Assembly (NCBI GenBank): GCA_045837725.1
Contig: JBEWZL010000056.1
Span: forward strand, 476,378 to 540,377
Reading direction: 5' to 3'
From: Vermamoeba vermiformis
Taxonomy: Eukaryota; Tubulinea; Echinamoebida
DNA: 64,000 nt
How positions within the stretch are numbered: position 1 is the stretch's first letter; every line of letters starts with the position of its first letter. Below are positions 1-10,038 of the stretch, piece by piece. Below the pieces are notes generated by a model. It searched no databases and was not told the DNA's origin. It saw only the letters and a program-made list of their open reading frames with translations. A program made the translations under genes and the position numbers.

Positions 1-1
1 C

Positions 2-839
2 ATGAAAACGCCGTATCAGTTCCAATTGGTCAATTCATTCCCCGAGCACGAAAAGAAGTTCTTGGAGTGGAAAGAACAAGCAGCAATTCTCAAAGCCAAA
101 CGAGGCCTGGACGACGTTAACGGCTCGTATTGGTCGTTCCACGGCAGTCCAGTGGAGAACTGGCACTCGATTATTCGTACTGGCCTGCGCTCCGGTTTCG
201 TGCGAGGTATTTATCACGCACAACAAGCAATGACGTCGTTGGGCTACATGCAAGTTGGTGTTGGGCAAGCGACTGGCTGGCAGAATGGCAGTTGGAAGAT
301 TAACAATCAGATCAGCTGCATTTCGTTGATTGAAGTTGCTGACTTCCGAAGCGAAAACGATGGCAAGGTACGATATATATATTAATAATTAGTTCTGTGA
401 ATTGTGAAAAAATTGCTTGACACGTGTCATCGTAATGACACGATATTTTTCACTAAATGTCACCCCGTCAACTTTTTTTACGTCATTAAGTATTACCTTG
501 TACTAATATAGTCATTAGATTACGGGAGGCACAGGCAAAGGTGGTCCGGGCCCCATGGGTGCTTATGGTGAAGATATGGTCGTTAATGTCGCCATGATTG
601 ACAGTTTGGTCGTCACGCGATTTTTGTTCTTTTATCCTTCGGGACCAACATTCCAACCTCCTAACTATGGCATGCCGGCATTCGGAGGGTTCGGAGGCTA
701 TGGCGCAGCTTATAACCCCGCTACTCTGGGTCCTATTGCCAACAAGTTGGGCGTGAAAGATTTTATGTTTATTCCGAAGAACGAAGAAAAATTCGATTAT
801 CCGTTTGGCGATTACGAATACACCAAGGACGAGAAATAA
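2..839 (+). CDS. PARP-like mono-ADP-ribosyltransferase, C-terminal part (5' end may lie outside the window)
   Basis: Two exons, 2-367 and 519-839, joined in phase 0 across a GTACG...TTAG intron. The first exon contains FHGSPVENWHSIIRTGL, the NAD-binding HG block of PARP catalytic domains in the form typical of the PARP6/8/16 group. The Tyr of the YHAQQAM block fits the second catalytic position. In exon 2, EDMVVNVAMIDSLVVTRFLFFY resembles the end strand of the same group, followed by a Gly/Pro/Tyr-rich stretch and a charged tail. The PARP1 Glu is not obvious, so transfer of single ADP-ribose units is more likely than polymer synthesis. The ATG at position 2 may be an internal Met, because the window cuts the gene. 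A polyadenylation-like AATAAA lies at 872-877. The family is confident; the exact subgroup is inferred. Confidence 0.82.
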
Positions 840-1101
840 TAGCGCCGTTATGATTTCATAAGTTTTATGTAAATAAATTTATTTTGTAACAAACACGTTG
901 GTGCTTCATTAGGATTATATAAAAGGGCTGAAGACTCCAAGTACTTGCACTACCTCATTCGTATCATTTTTACGATTGGTGCCCCGAGTACCTGTCGGCC
1001 TTGAGTTGGTTAGCAAAAAGTTAATACTAAGTACGGTGCTGTCTTATCATTGACGCAGTACATAAACGCTGCATCATTGCTCGATCTGAACTTTTGTTTA
1101 T
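840..1101. other. Intergenic stretch with a TATA-like box, no gene recognised
   Basis: This gap separates the 3' ends of two convergent genes. It holds the AATAAA of the PARP-like gene and, at 916-924 on the + strand, TATATAAAA, the best TATA-like string in the window. No protein gene follows it on the + strand. A short non-coding RNA around 945-1095 is possible, but no snRNA, snoRNA or tRNA signature was found on either strand. Confidence 0.3.
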
Positions 1102-3328
1102 TTACTGATTAGAATTATTGCTTTTGTTGCTATTGTTATGTTCAGCAAGACTTTTCAACACATTTTTGATCTCATCTTCGTTATTATCGTTAATCACGTG
1201 CACGCGCTTAAATCCTTCAGCGGGCGTTGGTTTCTTAAAAGTCTTAATTTGCGCGTCAAAATCACCGCTGTCAATGTGCTCTGTATTCTTTGCAGCTATT
1301 AATCGGTCTTTGCAGATTTCGGGCTTAGTATTCACAACAATAGCATCGCTTTCTAAAATTCCGAGTTTTTGGATCTCGCTCACGAATTCTTTTCGCTTGC
1401 GCGGGTTCACGTTGCACGTGTCAATAACGACAGTGATGTTATTTTTAGCCTCTTTTAGTTTCTCCAATGCACTGGGCTTGGCTTTGTCTCCATCGAACAC
1501 CACGCAATCAATACTTTCTTTAATTCTTTTCGCGACACGGGACTTGCCTTATCGGGTAATAAAACATTAGTTTTCAACAAAAATTGTTTTTTTTACGTAC
1601 CGCTGCCGTAAAGTCCGATCAACATGATCACGTGACGTTTGTCGTCTTTCACTGAAGGCAATGTTCCGCTCTTCGGCAACGACTCGACGTACTTCATAAT
1701 ATCTTGACCGAATCTGTCCCACTCTTTCGGGCCCATGTCCAGCTCTTCTTTAAATGACTGGGCATTGACAGGCTTCTCGCGTTCAACGATCTTTTCGAGG
1801 GCCTCGCGCACTCGTCCTTGCATCGTGACGTCAAAATTGGACCAGTGCACTTCTTCGATGTCTTTCGGCTTGACTTTGTACATGGTGCGATCGATCAATC
1901 GGCCCTTCTCGTTCAGACAGTACATCACGCGACCTTCGCGGATGAAATGACCGCGCTCGTACTTGGCTTGAAGATTATTTGCTTTGCGGAATGCTTCGTT
2001 GGCTTCCAGATCTAACAATGATTTTTCATTAGCATACGTTAAAAATATAATTGCAGCCAATATATAATGCTATTTCCTTTTTTGGAAATATTGCAAAGTT
2101 TTTTCATGAATTAAATGACTTCAGTGAACGGATTTTCCTTATTTGGTAATATTTACCTTTTTGCTGGTATTCTTTGCAAATTTGAACGATTTTATCGGTG
2201 TCATAATCAATAGGCCCAAAATCAGTCTCTTTCAACTCTCCAATAGCAGGAGCAATAGATCCGTCAGTGAATGTATGGAACAACGGTTTCAAGTCTAGAT
2301 CAAAGTCGTATTTGACCAGATGCGGTTCTTTTTGTCCGCACAACTCGAATGTTTTAGATTGCACGTCATCGCGTTCAAGAATAGTTAGCAATTTATGCGA
2401 GGTCGATAATACTTTTTTTGCTGAGACGCCAAATGCTTCTTTAGCGAGATCCAAAAAATTTCCAAACGGAGTGTTGCTTAAGAATGGAGTGCCTTTTGAT
2501 TTGCAACTACAATATTAAAATTAATAAAAATATTATTATTATTAATAAATACAGTTGCCTATTATGGAAATTATAATTTACCTCAAAAATACTTTTCCAT
2601 CTGCGTCTTTATATTTATAGACTAGCACATTCATGCCGTTCCATTTGTTAGCTAATATAATATTAGTATTAAGTACTATAATTATATTTTGTTGACTTAC
2701 AAAAGAAAACCTTGTCGCAGATGGGCACGATCAGCTCGTACGAATCAAAATCTTTGTAAGGATAGGCGAGTTTAGGAGTTCCATAAATAAGTATTTCTGG
2801 ATTTAATTTTTTGCCGTTGACTTCGGTTAGGAATAAACTGCCACCCATCTTGCCGTCTAAAAAAGAAATTAATCAGAATTCTCGATCTCAGATGCGTCCC
2901 ATTCAAAATGGTCCTACTTGTACTAGTATATTTAAATATAGTATAATATGAAAATTACCTGCACGGCAAATGTAACCAGCGAGTTCATTTTCGGGATTGA
3001 ACGGATCTTTCTTGCTGAAGTACGACACTTGACCAGGAGCACAATCAAATTTCTTAGAAACTCTATTTAAAAATTAATTAATTAATATTTTTTGAGCTCG
3101 TGGGGCCACAAAATAACGCTAAACCGTCAAAATAAAAAGTGCGAAAAAATATCGAATTAAATATCCAAGCTAAATAGCTCCTTCTTGTGCCTTAATTACA
3201 TAATCACGATCATATTAATATATTAAAACTATAGAAGCATTCTGAGATCTCGGCAATCAAAGTGAAGACAGACACGCGTCTACTTACTTGTGCAAATTGA
3301 CGTAGCCACCCTTGCTCTTCTTAGACAT
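1102..3328 (-). CDS. RNA ligase-like nucleotidyltransferase fused to a polynucleotide kinase-like P-loop domain
   Basis: Seven exons (3328-3288, 3062-2959, 2856-2701, 2651-2582, 2506-2157, 2011-1601, 1547-1102) give 525 residues with every junction in frame. Around residue 104, NKWNGMNVLVYKYKD matches nucleotidyltransferase motif I (KxxG), whose Lys would carry AMP. Next comes SKGTPF, comparable to the conserved strand of T4 Rnl1-type RNA ligases. Near residue 371, VIMLIGLYGSGKS is a textbook Walker A loop, formed exactly across the intron between exons 6 and 7. It is followed by VVFDGDKAK and VVIDTCNVNPRKRKEF, like the phosphate-acceptor and lid regions of polynucleotide kinases. Such fusions heal and seal broken RNA, for example tRNA splicing halves. 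The C-terminus is Asn/Ser-rich. The ligase assignment rests on motifs only; a generic adenylating domain plus kinase is the alternative. Confidence 0.7.
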
Positions 3329-3578
3329 ATTAAATATACTCCTATAATTATAATCGATTCGATAGTTGTTGCTTCGTTGGGTGAAACAGGCAAAAATAGA
3401 CAAAGCGGTTTTTGTTTGTATTCAACCCAAACGAAGTGCACAACAAGTCTTTTAAAATTATTTTATTTTATTAAGGGCTGTCCTCGAGATGTTAAACAAC
3501 AAGCCCTTGTTGGCGCTGCAAATAAGCTAGATTCGGATTTCGCTCAGATGGCGTATTAATCAGTTTGAAAGCAAGTCT

Positions 3579-4719
3579 TTAGCTTTGCATCGTGTAAATA
3601 TCTCGCATAAATCGATCCAAAGTGTCGTTGAATTCGTTTGGACTCTCCCAATGAACTGCGTGGCCAGCATCTGGCAAGATAATAAATTCTCCGCGCCATA
3701 AAGACGAAGGAATATTATTATCTTGCTTGTGCTTATGTAGGTACGATGATTTTACTAAATAATATTTAATTAGAATTATTTAAGTTATTCGACATCTAAA
3801 AAATTTGATTTGTTAAAAGCAGTCTACTAACAGTCTTTTCGATATTAGGTCGATGAAGGGACTTAAATAAGTTAATACGTACCAATTGAGTCGTTTTCGC
3901 CGTGTAAGAAAGCAATTGGCTTGTCAATGTTTCTGAACACATACAACTCGTTCTTGAATCTGCTTTCAGCAAGCGACTTTGCGTATAAAGCTCGTGCTGT
4001 GCCATCAGCATTGAGAAAGTCGTCGAGGAAATTCACAGGAACTTGCAAGCCTATGAAAGAGTGGTAAGATCGCTAAATTTCTTTAGGAACCAGATGCACC
4101 GCACCTTTCTCGAAAAATGCATTAGTGGCCTCAAGAGCTTCTTCGTAAGTAACCTTCTCTTTCCACAAGTATTGAATTGCTGGATTTTCTTGATTTAAAG
4201 CTTGCGGCAGATCATTTGCGTCGCGGATCAATGGCGTACCAAAAATTAAGAGCCCACGCAATCTGTCCTTGATCAAATCATATGCCTCTAGTAGTACTCG
4301 GCCTGTAGAAGATGAAGACGTAAGCGAAATATTTCTTAACTTTCGAGTAAATTAAGATTCGATTTCAGATCTGATCGCGTACCACCGGTGCCCCATCCGA
4401 CAACAACAGCGTCTTTAACGTCAGTGACCGTCAAGAACGAGTTCAATACACGTGCGTAGCCTTGGATAGTGTAGGTATCAGGCTTGGATGCCTTATGAGA
4501 CTTTCCATGGCCCGGCAAGTCGATCGCCATCATGCGGTACTTTGAGTTCAAAAAGCTGCTGTTCAATTGGTGCTCGAAGGATGAACTCGATGAAGACGTC
4601 GTGTGCACGAAGATAATAAGAGGGTGCTGCACGCTATTTGGATCTGAACACGCATCGTTCTTGCGCACCCAAATGGATTGATCTTCGTCCAAACGGTAAA
4701 ATTGGCCTTTTTCTGACAT
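3579..4719 (-). CDS. Alpha/beta-hydrolase-fold protein lacking the nucleophile Ser (probable pseudohydrolase)
   Basis: Four exons, starting at 4719-4383; the last ends at 3579. The protein begins MSEKGQFYRLDEDQ and shows the oxyanion block IIFVHTTSSS, the DLPGHGKSH turn, then the nucleophile elbow VVVGWGTGG, LHGENDSIV (the usual acid Asp) and a C-terminal GHAVHWESP (the usual catalytic His). In the elbow, expected G-x-S-x-G, the middle position is Gly (codon GGC), one base from the Ser codon AGC. Acid and base are kept but the nucleophile is gone, so a binding or scaffold role is more likely than hydrolysis. The donor closing exon 2 (GTGCGG) is weak and that junction is approximate. Confidence 0.78.
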
Positions 4720-5585
4720 AGTGGTTGGTGAGTATTAAATTGAAATAGAATAATGAAAATGATTTTAGTTTCATGTTAATCCTTTAATTGGAGCCGGAAA
4801 ATATCTTTAAAATTAAAGCAGATCTCTGACATTTATTGATTCAAATTGAAACAAATGTTTCATGCACGGTTCAAGTGGAGGTCCGAAAATCATTGCTATC
4901 TCCTCTTTTTTTTTATTACCAAGCTAACTGGCCTTTGATTTTTCTTCGAAGAAAGCTGATTTCGCAGCGCTGACGTGCAAGAAGAATAATGATGAACCTG
5001 GAGACAACGTGCCGTGCTTGGTCTAGTTAGTGGCCCAAGAAAAGCACAAAGAGAACAGAAGTAAATGAAAGAGTACCAAATCTGGTCAGTAAGTCTATTG
5101 AACCGACTTGGAGCTTTGACCGAAGAGGCAGATCGGATGTTGCCAACACCACGAGGAAAAGAGTAAGTCGTCTGCGAAGACCTTAAGTTACAGTGAACCT
5201 TTTTAAGCTTATTTTTAGCGAGATTTAGTGAGAAAGCCGCATTATTAATGCTAATGGACCGCTAGCTAAGCATCTAATGGACTTTAAGACCCGAGATCTG
5301 TAAGTAATGCAAATCCGGCTAATTTTCCAGATTTGGTATTTTGGCACGCGGTTGTTAGTGAGTTCATAACATTTAATTCAAAAATAGTTGAGAAATGAAC
5401 TCAGACGTTCGAAAAAACGCAAAAGGAAATTTTCGACAGCACGTCAGATCCATTTTTAGAAGGAGTACCTCTGATAAATTTTATAAACGGGTATTACAAA
5501 TAATTGTTCGTTGAAGAGTCACTCTTTTTCAAGCTCAATTGAAGAACACTCGCGAGTATTGAAAGCTAATGAAGTAGAAGAAAGA
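4720..5585. other. Non-coding stretch between divergent genes
   Basis: About 870 bases between the start codons of the hydrolase (-) and the vWA membrane protein (+). It has no open frame longer than about 60 codons with gene-like composition and no recognisable RNA gene. It presumably holds both promoters; no clear TATA box was seen. Confidence 0.5.
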
Positions 5586-8078
5586 ATGGCTAATCAACAA
5601 CAGATCCCGAAGTGGGCTCCAAATCCTTACCCTAATGCAATCCCGATGCAAGAAATGGTATAATAAGCTTTCTCATTAGCTTATATATCGCGCTAATTGC
5701 GTTAACTTGCTCGCTACAGAACCCACAACCAGGTTACGCGCCACAGTACTATCCTGCGCCTCAAAATTTCGGTCAAGGGCCAGCCGCGGTACCCCCTCGT
5801 AAGTACTACAATAGTCAAGCAATTTCTATATTTAGAACGCATAAAGACAACTAAAACAAATTGATCGGATTCCGATCTAATCCCAAACAAAGTCTGAAAG
5901 TCGTTGATTACGTTTTGAAGTTTTAGCAGAGCGAGCACTACTTTAGTCCGTAGTTCGCTTTTACATGACGCAAAGTCTAAATCTTGTTGTTGTATTTAAA
6001 TTTCTTCTTTTTCGAACCGTCACTCACTGGATGTGATCCTTTAATAGAGCAACAAGATGCCTTCAATGCTGATGTGGACAAGCCTGCTCCAATTTCTACC
6101 AGTGCTGCTGCACCCGAGCCTCAAAGACCACCCAAGCCTCCGCGTAAAGAGATGCCGAAGAAGAAAAAGATCGCTATTATTGTTGGTACTATTGTGCCTA
6201 CAGTAGTCGTTGCAGCGGTCATTTTAATGATCGTTTTCTTGCGAACCGAACTCGTCATTGTCCAATCCGCGAACACGAAGCAAGACTGGATGAATGCAAT
6301 GGCTGTTGCTTTCAATGCTAAGCGTAAGTTGAGATTATTTATAAGAAATAATGCATAGATTAAATAACGCGTATTTTGTGGTTATAGAGTTTCGCTTTTC
6401 GGATGGCGCGATCATGCAAGTTCAAGTAACTCATACGGGCTCAACATTTAATGCCAATCTACAACCGACGATATACAGTCCGGCTATATCAACTTGGATC
6501 GATCTAACTAACGCGGTAAGGCACAAATTGATTTGTTTTTTGTGGCGTAAATTCTGATCTCCTTTTTTAGCAATGGAACCAAAACTTCAGCACGAATTTA
6601 GTCGATAAGAGCAAGTGCAAGCCATCCGTTAGTATCCCTATTGGCATTGCAATGTGGAAGCATATGGCGCAATACTTGGGCTGGCCAAACAAACAGATCG
6701 GATGGTCCGACATTGCGGATCTGGCGCGTAACAGCAGCATGTGGCCTTACGGAGAGTTCAAATACGGTCACGGTCAGCCCGAATCATCTAACTCGGGTCG
6801 ATTATCAATTGTCGGACAAATCTACGCTTTTACTGGCCAAAAGACCCAACTTACTGTAAACGACGTTTTGAATCCGGATGTTCGAAACCAAGTCGAATCA
6901 ATTCAGCAAAGTAAGCCTATTAATATAATTCGGGTTGAAATTATTTAACTATTTACTAATAATCTTACTTATCAGCGGTCTATCACTACGGCAAAATTGA
7001 TACGGATCTGCTCGACAGAATGGCGCAGCGAGGTGCTGACTATTTGACTGCTGCTACTAGCTACGAGTCAAACGTGATAAGATGGAACGCTAACTATCCC
7101 GACTTGATGTTCCCGTTCGTCTTGATCTACCCTCGTGAAGGCACGTTCTGGAACGAACACCCACTGTGCATCGTTGAAGGTGCTTCGTGGTCCACGCCTA
7201 AACAACGCGAGGCCGCGCAGAAATTTATTGACTTTGTGCTGGAGAAAGATCAACAAGACGCGACAGTGCAGTATGGAATTAGACCTGCCAACTCAAACTT
7301 TGACCCGTCAACAGTGCCCAACAGCCCGTTCAAGGAGGCCAACGGTGTCTTGCCCGTCACTACAGAGACTATTTCGAGCTTGCCTTATCCCTCTGATGAC
7401 GTCACCAATGCTATCATTCAGCTGTGGATCGACACGAAGAAACCTGCCTCGATCTTGCTGATCATGGATATCTCTGGCAGCATGAAAGACGAGGACAAAA
7501 TCATTTACGCGAAACAAGCAGCAACATCGTTCGTCAACCAAATGCACGACAGGGACGAGATCTACGTCATGACTTTTTCATCGTCGTACAACTACCTCTT
7601 GCCTACTGCAAAGAACAACACGCTCAGCGTCATTCGCAGCCAAATGGCAAACGAAATTTCTCTTCTTTATCCTGGCGGAGGCACGGCGTTGTACGACAGT
7701 ACTGTCGCGGGAGTCACTTTCATGAACAATTTGAAAAGTGGCCGCGTGGGAACTTCCCAGAAATACAACTACGCCGTTGTATTGATGACTGATGGTGTAG
7801 ACACATCGAGCACACGATATAGCTTCGGTACTATGATGTCAACCTTGCCTGATGGCGAATCATCGGATCAGATCCATATCTTTACCGTCGCTTATGGTTC
7901 TGACGCAGACAAGGACTCGTTGCAGCAAGTAAGTACCAATGTGATAGTTGAGTATTCCCTATAATAGAAGATATTAATTTTTTCTTGCCAGATTGCCACT
8001 CGAACTAACGGCAAGGCTTACGTTGCCAGCACGACGAATATCTTGTCGATTTATTCTGATATTGTTTTGGAGTTTTAA
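5586..8078 (+). CDS. Membrane-anchored solute-binding-like domain fused to a vWA domain
   Basis: Seven exons (5586-5657, 5720-5798, 6048-6323, 6388-6515, 6571-6910, 6976-7928, 7992-8078) give 644 residues, all in phase. Residues about 1-95 are Pro/Gln-rich and should be cytosolic. A Lys cluster then precedes one membrane span (IAIIVGTIVPTVVVAAVILM). The outer part begins ELVIVQSANTKQDWMNAMAVAFN and continues through WNQNFSTNLVDKSKCKPSV and FVLIYPREGTFW, the pattern of bacterial extracellular solute-binding proteins. It is followed by a vWA domain with an intact MIDAS (ILLIMDISGSMKDED ... MTDGVD). Together these suggest a surface receptor or adhesin that binds a ligand and a metal-bridged partner. 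Solute-binding plus vWA is mainly a bacterial architecture, so ancient transfer is possible; the introns show that it is now a normal host gene. Confidence 0.8.
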
Positions 8079-8421
8079 TCTTATTTTCTCCTTGAATTAA
8101 AGCAATTGACCGGAATCTTACCGTCCGTTGTAAATTTAACTACATTGCGAAAATGATACATCAGAATAGTGCACTTCAGCAACTCTGGTTAGACGTTCAT
8201 AATTCAGCCTAGATCTTAAACCAATTTACAACGCCTTAGTACAAAGCAGATCAATTCAGCGAATAATGTTACCGTTCAACGCAGTATGGCGGCTATTACC
8301 GCCCCGAGATTTGGCTTTGGTTACGGTCCTTCACCAAAGAAATAAAAATCGATTCAACATTTCAAATGATTTGAGATACAACGAACACGATAAATATTCG
8401 ATCATTCGAATTTATTATTGG
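8079..8421. other. Intergenic stretch between convergent genes, possible micro-ORF
   Basis: This stretch lies between the stops of the vWA protein (+) and the F-box protein (-). It contains one short ATG-started frame at 8286-8345 encoding 19 residues that end GFGYGPSPKK, followed at once by AATAAA. It might be the last exon of a small + strand gene, but no convincing upstream exon was found. Confidence 0.25.
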
Positions 8422-9832
8422 TCAACACAAGTCAAAGACAAATGTTTTTGGCTTCGGATAAGGGGTCCATAATATCAATTGAGTACCACAAATATAATGC
8501 TTCCAACCGATAGCACTTCCTTCGATATATACGCCACTAACTTCTTGTTTGAACGACATCGGATGCACCGCGAATTTAGGCAGTAGATTAGTATCAGGAT
8601 GGTCCTTGGAGTATTTGTAATTGCCTAGTACTTTGAATCTATCTGTTACTGCGTTCGTGGAAATAGTGGCTCGAGTTAATGGATTTTTTTCCGTGTTGTT
8701 GTCTATAATTCTATTTAATTCGTTAGTACGTTGTATATAATACTGATAATATTATTTATACCTATTATAAACAATTTTGTTAATCGTTGCATGCCCTTTG
8801 TCGAACTTAAGACTGTATGGTTGTGGAATGGCGACTACAATCAAATCGGATCCAGGTCTGTCCCAATAATAGACTCTATGATACTCTTCTACCGTTGAAA
8901 TGTTATGCTCACTTAGTCCAAAACATTTAAATCCAACAAAATGCTCCAAAAAAATAAGCTTGTCGTCGATCACGCCTAAAAAAAAATTAGGCAACCATAG
9001 AGGACTAATAAATTATTATTATAATGCTTACGTTTAGCACAAGGTGGAAGATGGCCGTATGGACTATTATAAGTTTGAATGAGCTGATCTCGTTCGAGAT
9101 CATAAATTTTGAGTTTCGAAATACCGTCTTCTTGAACGAGTAAACAATAATAATGGGAACAAAAGAACCAATTTAGACTATTTAAGTCTATTTTAAGTTC
9201 GCTAGCCAATTTAATCCACTGTTTTGTTCGAAGGTCGTAACGATGCACAAATTCATCCATTAAAAAATAGATGAAATGCTTTGATACCATCAAAACGTGC
9301 CTGCCTTTCAATATAGGTATATCTTCGCTCTCCGTATTTCCTAATTTGAGGCCAAAAGTCATTAAAAATCGGCACATCTGTCTGAAGCTGGATTTGAATT
9401 TTGTTTCAAAGACGTAAGGTGCCTTAGCCAACCATTTAGTCGCTCCAATCGTTAACATAAAAATATGCTTCCACGCCAATTCAGATTTTCGCATTGCAGA
9501 AGCACTATAAAACATTAAAAATTTTGCCGTTGCGAATCTGACCAATAAATAATACTTACAATGCTTTGCACGTGACTGATAAATTAAATGCAGCTGTATA
9601 TATTTGTTCTTGACGCTCAAACATGCTAGATATTTTTGTGAGCCCATCTGGAACAGTTATAGGTCCTTGTTTAAGACGAGCTCGTGTCAGTTCATAAATT
9701 CTTTCTTCCTCATCATTATATTCTTTAAAAATGTATGCGAATATTATTTCTAATATTTCGACTGGGCAATTCTAAAGCGCAACGTTAATTTTACATCCAG
9801 AGTTCTTTACGACATACTGCGAGCCCATCCAT
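8422..9832 (-). CDS. F-box protein, uncharacterised C-terminal region
   Basis: Five exons (9832-9818, 9771-9560, 9504-9032, 8975-8762, 8710-8422) give 400 residues, with a TGA stop. The N-terminus MDGLANCPVEILEIIFAYIF is an F-box core, which docks to Skp1 in SCF ubiquitin ligases. The start lies in a 15-base coding exon followed by a 46-base intron; without that exon the F-box frame would be closed by an upstream TAG. The rest contains VHRYDLRTKQWIKLASELK and LKIYDLERDQLIQTYNSPYG, which look like beta-propeller (Kelch-like) blades but are too diverged to count. A substrate-receptor role is inferred from the F-box alone. Confidence 0.72.
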
Positions 9833-10038
9833 AGTATATGTGTTTTGTCAGCTATATACGCATTGAGGAGGAGTGACTAATTTACTTGGTTTTCTTTTTT
9901 GCGCGCTTGAAAAGGGCAGGCGATTTTTATCAAATTTACGAACAGCACGAAGCTTATTTGGCGTTCATTCATCTTTATTCATGTATTTTTATAACACATA
10001 CGTCTTAGTATTTATTTAAACGATTATAATCGAGCTAA

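Noticed and set aside
3290-3559. Open frame of 89 codons on the + strand between two minus-strand genes
   Set aside because: Its start overlaps exon 1 of the RNA ligase-kinase gene on the other strand, the composition is not protein-like and no splice partner was found.
5586-8078. Bacterial contamination as the source of the solute-binding/vWA gene
   Set aside because: Six short GT-AG introns and a neighbourhood of spliced eukaryotic genes make it a resident host gene.
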